From Campylobacter concisus (GTDB lineage Bacteria > Campylobacterota > Campylobacteria > Campylobacterales > Campylobacteraceae), in contig NZ_LVLC01000001.1 in NCBI RefSeq assembly GCF_002092855.1, forward strand, positions 124,001 to 188,000: DNA of 64,000 nt. The letters run 5' to 3'. Position 1 is the first letter of the stretch; each line of letters begins with the position of its first letter. Below, in pieces: positions 55,964-64,000 of this stretch. The position numbers and the translations under genes are program-made. The notes under the pieces are model-generated. The model was not told the origin of the DNA. It saw only the letters and a list, made by a program, of their open reading frames with translations, and did no database searches.

Positions 55964-57190
55964 ATGATAACGGCACTTCGTGGCATGAAAGATATGCTTC
56001 CAGCTCGCGCAAAACTTTATGCACAGATAATAAAAACCTGCGAGGAAGTCGCAGAAAACTACGGATATGAGCAAATTTTGACCCCGCACCTCGAGGAGAC
56101 GGCGCTTTTTAAAAGAAGTGTTGGCGAGAGCAGTGACATCGTGGGCAAAGAGATGTATCAGTTTGAAGACAAGGGCGGCAACGACGTTTGTTTGCGTCCT
56201 GAAGGCACGGCTGGAGTGGTTAGAGCCTTTATCGAGGCGAAACTCGACAGGGCAAATGTGACAAAACGCTGCTTTTATCACGGCTCGATGTTTCGTTATG
56301 AGCGCCCACAAAAAGGCCGCTTGAGAGAGTTTCACCAGTTTGGCTGTGAGTGCTTTGGCGAGGGCAGCGTCTATGAGGATGCGAGCATTATCTTGATGGT
56401 GAGCGAAATTTTTAACAGACTAAACATAAAAACAACCCTAAAAATAAACTCCCTTGGCGACGAGAGCTCGATGAAGTCTTACAAAGAAAAGCTCGTTAAA
56501 TTTTTAGATGAAAATGACGACAGAATTTGCGAGGACTGTAAAAGACGCAAGCTTTTAAATCCTATCCGCGTGCTTGACTGCAAGGTTGAGAGCTGCCAAG
56601 AAATTTATAAAAATGCCCCAGTTATCACTGATAGCTTAAGCGATGGGGCGCAGGCTGACTTTGAAAAACTGCAAGAAATTTTAACGGCAAATGGCGTTAA
56701 ATTTGAGATAGACACTAAGCTTGTTCGTGGGCTAGACTACTACTGCAAGACGGCGTTTGAGTTTATTAGCAATGAGATCGGCTCACAAAGTGCAGTCGCA
56801 GGTGGCGGCAGATACGACAGGCTCGTAGAGTACCTTGGCGGTAGAGCAAGTTACGGCGTTGGCTTTGCGATGGGTGTTGAGAGGATAATGGAAATTTTAG
56901 GTGAAGCCCAGGATGAGCGAGACGGAGTTTATCTTTGTGCGCTTGATACGGCAAATGTTGATTTTATCTATAATCTTGGCTCAAAGCTTCGCAAAAAATA
57001 TCAGGTTGAAATTTCTTATGAAGCCAAAAAACTTCAAAAACATCTACAAAATGCCGACAATAAAAATGCAAAAATTTTCCTTTGCGTGGGCGAAAATGAG
57101 ATGAAAGAGAATAAAATTTGGTATAAAAATTTAGAAACCAAAGATGAAAAAACGATAAATTTAGATGAGCTTGAAAAGGAGCTGGGATGA
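55964..57190 (+). CDS. hisS: Histidyl-tRNA synthetase
   Basis: Class II synthetase, 408 residues. Motif 2 FRYERPQKGRLREFHQFG and the histidine-specific blocks LVRGLDYYCKTAFEF and GGGRYDRL, with motif 3 (GVGFAMGVERI), are intact; a C-terminal anticodon-binding domain follows. AAGGATAATGCG precedes the ATG. The TGA overlaps the speA ATG. Confidence 0.95.
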   Translation: MITALRGMKDMLPARAKLYAQIIKTCEEVAENYGYEQILTPHLEETALFKRSVGESSDIVGKEMYQFEDKGGNDVCLRPEGTAGVVRAFIEAKLDRANVTKRCFYHGSMFRYERPQKGRLREFHQFGCECFGEGSVYEDASIILMVSEIFNRLNIKTTLKINSLGDESSMKSYKEKLVKFLDENDDRICEDCKRRKLLNPIRVLDCKVESCQEIYKNAPVITDSLSDGAQADFEKLQEILTANGVKFEIDTKLVRGLDYYCKTAFEFISNEIGSQSAVAGGGRYDRLVEYLGGRASYGVGFAMGVERIMEILGEAQDERDGVYLCALDTANVDFIYNLGSKLRKKYQVEISYEAKKLQKHLQNADNKNAKIFLCVGENEMKENKIWYKNLETKDEKTINLDELEKELG

Positions 57191-59022
57191 ATGATTTTGG
57201 ACTTAGTATTTGGGGCAATTCAAATTTTGTTATAGAAGATGGCAAAGTCTGTATAAATGCAGCCAGCAAACCAGCGATCATTGACATCGTAAAAGAGATA
57301 AGAGACGATGGATATAGAGGGCCACTACTGCTTCGTTTTCCGCACCTTATCCAAAAGCAGATCGAGCAGATCCACGCAAGCTTTGCAAAAGCAAAGAAAG
57401 AATTTGCCTACAAAGGCAGCTTTAATGCCGTTTTTCCACTTAAGGTCAATCAATATCCTGGCTTTGTAAAAAATTTAGTCCGCCTTGGCAAACCCTACAA
57501 CTACGGCCTTGAAGCTGGCAGTAAGGCTGAGTTACTTTTAACTATGGCTTACAATAACGAAAAAGCTCCCATAACCGTAAATGGTTTTAAAGATAAAGAG
57601 ATGATAAATATAGGCTTTATCGCCGCTGAAATGGGGCACAACATCACACTAACGATTGAAGGCTTAAACGAGCTTGAAGCGATAATCGCCATCGCAAAAG
57701 AGCGCTTCAAACCAAAACCAAAGATCGGACTTAGAGTAAGACTACACTCGACAGGATCGGGGCTTTGGGCTAAAAGTGGTGGCATACACTCTAAATTTGG
57801 CCTAACATCAACCGAGCTAATAGAAGCTGTAAAGATGCTAAAAAAGGCAAATTTACTTGAAAACTTCACAATGATACACTTTCACATCGGCTCTCAAATA
57901 AGCGAGATCCACCCGCTCAAAAAAGCACTCATCGAAGCTGGTAATATCTACGCTGAGCTTAGAAAAATGGGCGCTTCAAATTTAAAAGCGATAAATTTAG
58001 GCGGTGGCCTTGCGATCGAGTACTCGCAGTTTAAAGAAGAGAGCAGCAGAAACTATACATTAAACGAATATGCAAACGACGTTGTTTATATGCTTAAAAC
58101 CATAAGTGAGCAAAAAAAGGAGATCGAGCCAGATATATTTATAGAGTCAGGTCGCTACATCGCCGCTTCTCATGCACTTTTAGTCGCCCCTGTGCTTGAG
58201 CTATTTTCTCAAGAATATACCGAAGAGAAGCTAAATTTAAAGAAAAATAATCCAAATTTGATAACCGAGCTAGTCGATCTTTATAAATCAATCAAGCCTT
58301 CAAACGCCCTAGAATACCTACACGACGCCATCCATCACACAGAAAGCGTTTTAACACTCTTTGATCTAGGCTATGTTGATCTTCAAGATAGATCAAACGC
58401 CGAGGTGCTTTTAAGGCTAATTAGCAAAAAAGCTGTCGTGATGCTTGGTAACAAGAGCAACTCAAGCGATCTGGCCAAAATTCAAAAAGAGGTCCAAGAG
58501 AGATACTTACTAAATTTCTCGATCTTTCAAAGCTTGCCAGACTTTTGGGGGCTAAAGCAAAATTTTCCTATCATGCCGCTTGACAGGCTCGATGAGCGCC
58601 CTACCCTGCCGGCTTCGATCTGGGATATCACCTGCGATAGCGACGGCGAGATCAGCTATGATGACGAGAAAAACCCGCTGCTTTTGCACGACGTGGACGT
58701 GGAGAAGGAGGATTATTTCTTGGGATTTTTCCTAGTTGGCGCATATCAAGAGGTGATCGGCATGAAACACAACCTCTTTACCCATCCGACAGAGGCCACG
58801 ATAGAGCTTTCAAATGATGGCTACAAGATCACAAATTTACTAGAGAGCCAGTCGATCCTTGATATCATGGAGGATATGGACTATGATATCTACGAGATCC
58901 AAGATACTCTAAACGAGCGCTTAGTGAAATCAACTCTGATAAACGAAACACAAAAGAAGCAAATTTTGGGCGAACTTTATCTATTTTTAAATGACAATAG
59001 CTACTTAAAGACAATCAACTAA
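57187..59022 (+). CDS. speA: Biosynthetic arginine decarboxylase SpeA
   Basis: PLP enzyme turning arginine into agmatine, the first step of the agmatine route to putrescine or spermidine. The 611-residue length is typical; the PLP lysine is in FPLKVNQYP, with HFHIGSQI and the late GRYIAA blocks visible. The order tmk-hisS-speA is shared with other Campylobacter. A four-base overlap with hisS suggests co-translation. No downstream agmatinase or agmatine deiminase in the window. Confidence 0.93.
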   Translation: MNDFGLSIWGNSNFVIEDGKVCINAASKPAIIDIVKEIRDDGYRGPLLLRFPHLIQKQIEQIHASFAKAKKEFAYKGSFNAVFPLKVNQYPGFVKNLVRLGKPYNYGLEAGSKAELLLTMAYNNEKAPITVNGFKDKEMINIGFIAAEMGHNITLTIEGLNELEAIIAIAKERFKPKPKIGLRVRLHSTGSGLWAKSGGIHSKFGLTSTELIEAVKMLKKANLLENFTMIHFHIGSQISEIHPLKKALIEAGNIYAELRKMGASNLKAINLGGGLAIEYSQFKEESSRNYTLNEYANDVVYMLKTISEQKKEIEPDIFIESGRYIAASHALLVAPVLELFSQEYTEEKLNLKKNNPNLITELVDLYKSIKPSNALEYLHDAIHHTESVLTLFDLGYVDLQDRSNAEVLLRLISKKAVVMLGNKSNSSDLAKIQKEVQERYLLNFSIFQSLPDFWGLKQNFPIMPLDRLDERPTLPASIWDITCDSDGEISYDDEKNPLLLHDVDVEKEDYFLGFFLVGAYQEVIGMKHNLFTHPTEATIELSNDGYKITNLLESQSILDIMEDMDYDIYEIQDTLNERLVKSTLINETQKKQILGELYLFLNDNSYLKTIN

Positions 59023-59033
59023 AAAGGAAAACA

Positions 59034-60212
59034 ATGCAACTAGCAAACAGAATGCAAACATTAAGCGAATCAATCACAATCGCGATCAGCACAAAGGCCA
59101 AAGAGATGAAGGCTGCTGGCATCGACGTGATCTCGCTTTCAGCTGGTGAGCCTGACTTTATGACTCCAAAAAAGATAAGAGAAACTGTAAAAAACGCACT
59201 TGATAACGATAGCAAAAGTGGCAAATACACGCCAGTACCAGGTTTGCCTGAAGTCATTGATGCCATTAGAGCAAAGCTAAAAAGAGATAACGGACTTGAC
59301 TATAAAGCAAATCAAATCGTCACAAACATCGGCGCAAAGCACTCGCTTTTTAATGTATTTCAAGCACTTATCAACCCAGGCGACGAGGTCATCATCCCCT
59401 CTCCATATTGGGTAAGCTACCCTGAAATAGTTAAATTTTGTGGCGGTGTGCCTGTATTTATCGAGGCGGACGAGAGCACAAATTTTAAAATCACAGCCGA
59501 GCAGCTAAAAAAAGCGATCACACCAAAAACAAAAGTTTTTTCGCTAAATCACCCGACAAACCCAACTGGAGCTGTATATACAAAAGAGGAGATCGCGACA
59601 TTTGGCGAGGTTTTAAAGGGCACCGACATCATCATCACAAGTGATGAAATTTATGAAAAAGTGATCTACGGCAAGAAATTTCACGCAGTTGCCTCCGTAA
59701 GCGAGGATCTTTTTAAAAGAACAGTCACGATAAATGGGCTAAGCAAGTGTGGCGCGATGCCTGGCTGGAGATTTGGCTACATAGCAAGCTCGATGGACTG
59801 GCTAATTGCTGGCATCAAAAAGCTTCAAAGCCAAAGCACAAGCAACATCAGTTCGATCGTACAAATAGGCGCTATCCCGTCACTTCTAGGCGAAACTGAT
59901 GAAGACATCGAAAACATGAGAAAAGAGTACGAAAGAAGACGCGACGTGGCAGTTGAAATGATAAATGCTATCCCTGGGCTAAGCGTAGTTAAGCCTGATG
60001 GTGCGTTTTATCTATTTGTAAAATGTAAAGAAGTAGACGGCAACTCGCTTAGATTTTGCCAAAAAATGCTTGAAGAGGCGAACGTAGCGACGGTGCCAGG
60101 TGTAGGCTTTGGTATGGAGGGATATTTTAGAATTTCTTTTGCAACCGACATCGAGAGCATAAAAAAAGCGATCGAGAGGATCGCAAATTTTGTAAAAAGC
60201 TACAAAATTTAA
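59034..60212 (+). CDS. aspB: Aspartate aminotransferase (class I PLP enzyme)
   Basis: Class I aminotransferase, 392 residues, interconverting aspartate and oxaloacetate with 2-oxoglutarate. The PLP-binding lysine is in INGLSKCGAMPGWRFGY, the phosphate-binding and substrate Asp/Arg regions (HPTNPTGAVYTKEEI; FRISFAT) are present. An AAAGGAAAAC site is 11 bases after the speA stop. Specificity could also include other amino acids. The stop overlaps the thiS ATG, so it leads straight into thiamine genes. Confidence 0.88.
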   Translation: MQLANRMQTLSESITIAISTKAKEMKAAGIDVISLSAGEPDFMTPKKIRETVKNALDNDSKSGKYTPVPGLPEVIDAIRAKLKRDNGLDYKANQIVTNIGAKHSLFNVFQALINPGDEVIIPSPYWVSYPEIVKFCGGVPVFIEADESTNFKITAEQLKKAITPKTKVFSLNHPTNPTGAVYTKEEIATFGEVLKGTDIIITSDEIYEKVIYGKKFHAVASVSEDLFKRTVTINGLSKCGAMPGWRFGYIASSMDWLIAGIKKLQSQSTSNISSIVQIGAIPSLLGETDEDIENMRKEYERRRDVAVEMINAIPGLSVVKPDGAFYLFVKCKEVDGNSLRFCQKMLEEANVATVPGVGFGMEGYFRISFATDIESIKKAIERIANFVKSYKI

Positions 60213-60415
60213 TGATCAAATTTAGAGTAAATGGCAAAATTTTCGAGCTTGAAAACGATATAAATGTTTATGATTTTTTAGCTCAAAATGGCTATAAGAT
60301 TAAATTTATAGCCCTTGAGCGAGACGGAGAAATTTTGCCAAAAAAGCTTTGGCGTAAGAGCTTTATGAGCGAGGGCAAAGCTTATGAGATCGTCACTTTA
60401 GTTGGCGGTGGATGA
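60212..60415 (+). CDS. thiS: Sulfur carrier protein ThiS
   Basis: Ubiquitin-like sulfur carrier for the thiazole ring of thiamine, 67 residues. It ends VGGG; the terminal Gly is adenylated and then converted to thiocarboxylate by ThiF. ATG overlaps the aspB TAA. It is followed by thiF, thiG, thiH and a ThiE-like gene. Confidence 0.9.
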   Translation: MIKFRVNGKIFELENDINVYDFLAQNGYKIKFIALERDGEILPKKLWRKSFMSEGKAYEIVTLVGGG

Positions 60416-60422
60416 GGAGAAA

Positions 60423-61274
60423 ATGATAGAGATAGTTTTAAATGGCGCAAAATTTAAGGTGCCAGTAAAAAGCCTTGGCGAGCTAAAAGAGCTTGCGCTT
60501 GGCAATAAAGAGAGTGAAATTTATAAATTTTTAGAGAAATTTAACGCGACAAAGCCAGACATTTTTATCGTTGATGGCTTTGCTATAAAAGAAGATAGCG
60601 AGCTAAAAGATGGCTCAAACGTCGTATTTATAAGGCGTGGCATGATGCCTGAGCGTGAAGTTTTACGCGCGATGATCGCCTCACGAAACAGCCCTGAGCT
60701 AAATTTAGCCTTAAGCAAGGCAGTGATCGGCGTAGCTGGACTTGGCGGTCTTGGCTCAAATATCGCACTAAGCCTAGCTAGAGTTGGCGTAAAAAAGCTA
60801 GTGCTTGCCGACTTTGACGTCGTGGAGCCAAGCAACCTAAACCGCCAGCAGTATTTCGTCCGCCACATCGGCTTGAAAAAGACGCAGGCGCTTAAAGAGC
60901 TGATAAATGACGTCAATCCCTTTGTCGAGGTCGAAACTCACGATATATTTTTAGATGAAAAAAACGTGGCTAGCGTCTTTGGCGAGTGCGAAATTTTATG
61001 CGAAGCCTTTGACAATGTCGCTGGCAAGGCGATGATACTAAACGAAGCTGGGGCAAGTTTAAAAGATAAAAAGATCATCGGCGCCTCTGGCATGGCAGGA
61101 TACTTTAGCTCAAATCTCATAAAAACCATAAAATTTGCCAAAAATGTCTATCTTTGCGGCGACCTCACAAACGAGGCAAAGATCGGTCAAGGGCTAATGG
61201 CGCCGCGCGTCGCAGTCTGCGCAAATCACGAGGCAAATTTAGCTATTAGACTGCTTATGGGCTTGGAGGCGTAA
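60423..61274 (+). CDS. thiF: ThiF adenylyltransferase with an N-terminal ThiS-like domain
   Basis: E1-like enzyme that adenylates the ThiS C-terminus. From the ATG at 60423 (AGGAG upstream) it has 283 residues: the first ~73 resemble a second ThiS-type beta-grasp domain (MIEIVLNGAKFKVPVKSL... FIRRG) that ends without a Gly-Gly, then the E1 fold with the nucleotide-binding GVAGLGGLGSNIA, the Arg-finger region NLNRQQYF, and a late Cys pair. Thus the protein has an extra internal domain. Seven bases after thiS; a few bases of the ORF extend back into it but have no ribosome binding site. Confidence 0.9.
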   Translation: MIEIVLNGAKFKVPVKSLGELKELALGNKESEIYKFLEKFNATKPDIFIVDGFAIKEDSELKDGSNVVFIRRGMMPEREVLRAMIASRNSPELNLALSKAVIGVAGLGGLGSNIALSLARVGVKKLVLADFDVVEPSNLNRQQYFVRHIGLKKTQALKELINDVNPFVEVETHDIFLDEKNVASVFGECEILCEAFDNVAGKAMILNEAGASLKDKKIIGASGMAGYFSSNLIKTIKFAKNVYLCGDLTNEAKIGQGLMAPRVAVCANHEANLAIRLLMGLEA

Positions 61275-62039
61275 GTGCAAAATGATAGTTTGATCCTTGG
61301 CGGCAAGGAGTTTCAAAGCCGCTTTATCCTTGGCTCTGGCAAGTATTCACACGAGCTCATCGACTCAGCCATAAACGAGGCTGGCGCGCAAATTTTAACC
61401 CTTGCTCTTAGGCGCATAAACGAAAGCAAAGAGCGAAATATACTTGACTTTATCCCAAAAGGCGTGACGCTTTTGCCAAACACAAGTGGCGCTAGAAATG
61501 CCAAAGAGGCCGTTCGTATCGCCCAGCTCGCACGTGAGCTTGGTTGTGGGGAGCTTGTTAAGATAGAGATCATAACTGACTCTAAATTTCTCTTTCCTGA
61601 CAACGCTGAAACCATAAAAGCGTGCGAAGCCTTGGCAAATGACGGCTTTGTGCCAATGCCTTATATGTTTCCAGATCTAAATGCTGCAAGAGCGATGCTA
61701 AGCGCAGGAGCTAGCTGCATAATGCCTCTAGCTGCGCCCATTGGCTCAAACCAAGGGCTAGTTTTTAAAGATATTATTGAGATTTTGATAAATGAGCTTG
61801 ATACGCAGATCATAGTTGATGCAGGCATCGGCAGGCCTTCACAAGCGTGCGAAGCAATGGAGATGGGAGCAGCTGCTATCATGGCAAACACAGCCATCGC
61901 CTCATCTAAAAATATCCCACTCATGGCAAAAGCCTTCAAAGAGGCTATCATCGCTGGTCGCAATGCCTACCTAGCAGGCCTTGGCGCAAAGAGCAAAAGC
62001 GCAAACGCCTCATCTCCGCTCACTGGATTTTTAGACTGA
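61275..62039 (+). CDS. thiG: Thiazole synthase ThiG
   Basis: Joins the ThiS-carried sulfur, 1-deoxyxylulose 5-phosphate and dehydroglycine into the thiazole phosphate. 254 residues of a TIM barrel; the Schiff-base lysine is in [10 protein letters not shown], and the phosphate loops [17 protein letters not shown] and [10 protein letters not shown] are typical. It begins at GTG directly after the thiF TAA, with GGAGG upstream. Its stop overlaps the thiH ATG. Confidence 0.94.
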   Translation: MQNDSLILGGKEFQSRFILGSGKYSHELIDSAINEAGAQILTLALRRINESKERNILDFIPKGVTLLPNTSGARNAKEAVRIAQLARELGCGELVKIEIITDSKFLFPDNAETIKACEALANDGFVPMPYMFPDLNAARAMLSAGASCIMPLAAPIGSNQGLVFKDIIEILINELDTQIIVDAGIGRPSQACEAMEMGAAAIMANTAIASSKNIPLMAKAFKEAIIAGRNAYLAGLGAKSKSANASSPLTGFLD

Positions 62040-63193
62040 TGAAATTTACAAGAACCGACCACATGCAGCTGCTACCACACATGCAGGATGTTGGCAGCGA
62101 CATTATGGATGAGATTTTAAAAGAGCGCACTAGCTACAAGCCTGAAATTTACACCGAAGCAGATGTAAAGGCAGCTCTTAATGCAAAGCACTGCTCGCTT
62201 GAAAATTTAAAAGCCCTACTCTCGCCTGCTGCAGCGCCATTTTTAGAGCAAATAGCCCAGCTCGCCCAGGCAAAAACAAGGGCAAATTTTGGCTCAAACA
62301 TCACGCTTTTTACCCCGCTTTACATAGCAAACTACTGCGACAATCTCTGCGTTTATTGCGGTTTTAACGCTAAAAATAATATAAAAAGGGCAAAGCTAAG
62401 CAATGAGGAGATCACAAGAGAGCTAAGAGAAATTTCAAAGAGTGGCTTAGAAGAAATTTTGATCCTAACTGGCGAGAGCGAGACAAACTCAAGTGTCGCT
62501 TACATCGCAAATGCCTGCGCTTTGGCAAAGAAATTTTTTAAAGTCGTTGGGGTTGAAATTTACCCATTAAACTCAGATGGCTACGCCCTGCTTCATAAAA
62601 GTGGTGTAGACTACGTGACCGTCTTTCAAGAGACTTATAATCCCACAAAATACGAAAAAATCCACCTTGGCGGCAACAAAAGAATTTTCCCATACCGCTT
62701 AAATGCGCAAGAGCGAGCACTTCTTGGAGGCATGAGAGGGGTTGGCTTTGCCGCACTTCTTGGCATAGATGACTTTAGGCTTGATGCCTTTGCTACGGCA
62801 CTTCACGCAAGCTTAGTTCAGAAAAAGTATCCGCACGCTGAGATCGCATTTTCATGCCCAAGACTTCGCCCTATCATAAATAATAACCGCATAAATCCAC
62901 GCGACGTGGGGGAGCGCGAGCTTTTGCAAGTGATCTGCGCATATAGAATTTTCATGCCAACAGCTAGTATAACGATCTCAACCAGAGAAAAAGCGAAATT
63001 TCGTGATAACGCCGTAAAGATCGCAACAAACAAGATAAGCGCTGGCGTAAAAGTGAGTATCGGCGCTCACGGAGAAGAGAAAAAGGGCGACGAGCAGTTT
63101 GAAATAAGCGACGATAGAAGCGTAGATGAGATCAAGGCTATGATAAAAGCAAACGGCCTAGATCCCTTGATGAGCGAGTATGTATATGTTTAA
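62039..63193 (+). CDS. thiH: Radical SAM tyrosine lyase ThiH
   Basis: Cleaves tyrosine to give dehydroglycine for ThiG, using a [4Fe-4S] cluster and SAM. The CxxxCxxC motif is at Cys100, Cys104 and Cys107 (NYCDNLCVYCGF). Product 384 residues. Presence of ThiH, and not the oxygen-using ThiO, fits a microaerophilic or anaerobic life. Overlaps thiG by one base and the next gene by 14. Confidence 0.94.
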   Translation: MKFTRTDHMQLLPHMQDVGSDIMDEILKERTSYKPEIYTEADVKAALNAKHCSLENLKALLSPAAAPFLEQIAQLAQAKTRANFGSNITLFTPLYIANYCDNLCVYCGFNAKNNIKRAKLSNEEITRELREISKSGLEEILILTGESETNSSVAYIANACALAKKFFKVVGVEIYPLNSDGYALLHKSGVDYVTVFQETYNPTKYEKIHLGGNKRIFPYRLNAQERALLGGMRGVGFAALLGIDDFRLDAFATALHASLVQKKYPHAEIAFSCPRLRPIINNNRINPRDVGERELLQVICAYRIFMPTASITISTREKAKFRDNAVKIATNKISAGVKVSIGAHGEEKKGDEQFEISDDRSVDEIKAMIKANGLDPLMSEYVYV

Positions 63194-63794
63194 AATTCTC
63201 TGCGTGGCCGACTTTGAAAACTATGAGGGCGATGACTTTTTAAAGAGGATACAGCTACTTTGCAAGGCTGGCGTGGATGAAATTTTACTTCGTGCAAAGG
63301 GGCTAAACGAGGCTCAATTTTATGATCTTGCTAGAGTTGTGGCTCAAATTTGTGAAAACTACCGCAAAAGATTTATCATAAATCAATTTTTTGACGTAGC
63401 CTGCAAGCTAAAGAGCGACTTTTGGCTCACTTCGGCACAGCTTGATTTTTTTAAAAATCACAGCATTTTTTTGGATGAATTTAGAAAAACAGCTAAAATT
63501 TACGCCCCAGCTCACGACCTAGAGCAGGCTAAAATTTCAGCCACAATTGCCGACGTATTCGTAGCTTCTCATATATTTGCTACCTCTTGCAAGACGGGCT
63601 TAGAGCCAAAAGGGCTAAATTTCATAAGCGAACTAAAAAGCTTTGGCAAAGAAATTTACGCACTTGGCGGACTAGACAGTGGGAACTACAAAGAGGCCAT
63701 AAAAGCTGGCGCAAACGGCATTTGCTTCATGAGTTTAGCGATGAACAGCGATATGGAGCTTATAAAAAAGATAGTAAAGAGCAAAAACGGCTAA
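63180..63794 (+). CDS. ThiE/TenI-like protein with altered active-site motifs
   Basis: A 204-residue TIM-barrel protein of the thiamine-phosphate synthase group. ILLRAKGL, FIINQFFDVA and ALGGLDSGNYKEAIKAGANGICFMSLAMN match the family outline, but the HxGQxD phosphate/substrate loop reads TSAQLD and the usual IND is INQ. It may therefore be a degenerate or specialised ThiE, or a TenI-like protein that acts on thiazole tautomers. It overlaps the end of thiH; an ATG six bases further (63186) is equally possible as start. Last gene of the thi operon. Confidence 0.75.
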   Translation: MYMFKILCVADFENYEGDDFLKRIQLLCKAGVDEILLRAKGLNEAQFYDLARVVAQICENYRKRFIINQFFDVACKLKSDFWLTSAQLDFFKNHSIFLDEFRKTAKIYAPAHDLEQAKISATIADVFVASHIFATSCKTGLEPKGLNFISELKSFGKEIYALGGLDSGNYKEAIKAGANGICFMSLAMNSDMELIKKIVKSKNG

Positions 63795-63830
63795 ATTTAG
63801 TATAAATTACATAAAATAATACGTAAAATT

Positions 63831-64000
63831 TTACTCATTTTTGCTAGCGATATATGTTTTTATATCAAATATAAGTAGCGTCACAAGCGATGGCAGCATA
63901 TAGGAGTTTAGCACTAAAAGCAGCGACTTTGTCAAATTTGACTTTATTAAAGTCTCTATGCCAAGGCTGCTGTTGTAGTTAAAAAAATATAGCAAGGCAA
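63831..64000 (-). CDS. C-terminus of a membrane protein (cut by window edge)
   Basis: An open frame on the minus strand enters from the right edge and ends at TAA (63831-63833), giving 56 C-terminal residues. They include a strongly hydrophobic stretch (SLLLVLNSYMLPSLVTLLIFDI) and end in a polar tail (KTYIASKNE), so it is the last membrane helix and tail of an integral membrane protein. Not identifiable from this part. Convergent with the thi operon, 36 bases apart. Confidence 0.6.
   Translation of the reverse strand, partial: ALLYFFNYNSSLGIETLIKSNLTKSLLLVLNSYMLPSLVTLLIFDIKTYIASKNE

Noticed and set aside
55898-56335. 145-codon minus-strand frame opposite hisS
   Set aside because: Shadow of hisS with no promoter or ribosome binding site; the real strand is fixed by conserved synthetase motifs.
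1-64000. CRISPR arrays, insertion sequences, integrase or prophage genes
   Set aside because: None seen: no regularly spaced repeats, no transposase or integrase motifs, and gene composition is uniform housekeeping and envelope functions.

Overview
The window is a gene-dense, low-GC chromosomal segment of an epsilonproteobacterium, most likely a Campylobacter (the concisus/curvus side of the genus is a guess). The support is the codon and word usage (AAATTT-rich), and gene blocks I know from Campylobacter: argG-rplI-hslV-hslU-era, flgA-ubiX-coaD-tmk-hisS-speA with an aspartate aminotransferase, thiS-F-G-H plus a ThiE-like gene, and the Cts natural-transformation genes. I see no insertion sequence, prophage, CRISPR array or rRNA, and no gene-free stretch longer than 300 bases.

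Layout. 1-7 kb (minus strand): a UvrD-type helicase, then a translationally packed macA-macB-tolC efflux operon with a small unknown gene at its end. 7-14.4 kb (plus): pbpC and a very large thioester-type alpha-2-macroglobulin, a periplasmic defence pair. 14.5-20.7 kb (plus): valS, then metN-metI and two tandem metQ genes. Between metI and metQ lies a 19-codon Met/Cys-rich reading frame, a 21-bp hairpin and a stem that covers the metQ ribosome binding site; together they look like an undescribed attenuator or translational switch. 20.7-25.4 kb: dedA, murI (minus), ftsW-murG, an unknown gene and tRNA-Arg (minus).

25.4-33 kb: three plus-strand genes of unknown or chaperone-like function (one with a C-terminal J domain), then a minus-strand run of rpoN, lptB, tsaE, an S4-domain protein, a periplasmic siderophore-type esterase and a TonB-dependent receptor. 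33-37.5 kb (plus): argG, rplI, hslV, hslU, era. 37.5-46.9 kb (plus): a nine-gene machine (PilM/PilN fusion, PilO-like, PilP-like, secretin, ExeA-type ATPase, TM-TPR protein, unknown secreted protein, GspE, GspF). This is the Campylobacter transformation (Cts) apparatus, and its order matches the assembly half of the Vibrio MSHA pilus locus. It is followed 21 bases later by a PAS-FAD type sensor and a cytoplasmic chemoreceptor.

48.6-50.8 kb (minus): sixA-like phosphatase, a DUF455 protein and an NlpC/P60 lipoprotein. 50.9-63.8 kb (plus): murA, moeA, tRNA-Gly with a strong promoter, then flgA, whose reading frame runs straight out of the tRNA with no ordinary start codon, ubiX, coaD, tmk, hisS, speA, aspB, thiS, thiF, thiG, thiH and a ThiE-like gene. 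The right edge holds the C-terminus of a minus-strand membrane protein.

Starts were moved from the longest open frame where a ribosome binding site, signal peptide or overlap with the preceding stop argued for it. All functional calls come from reading the sequence; no database search was run.
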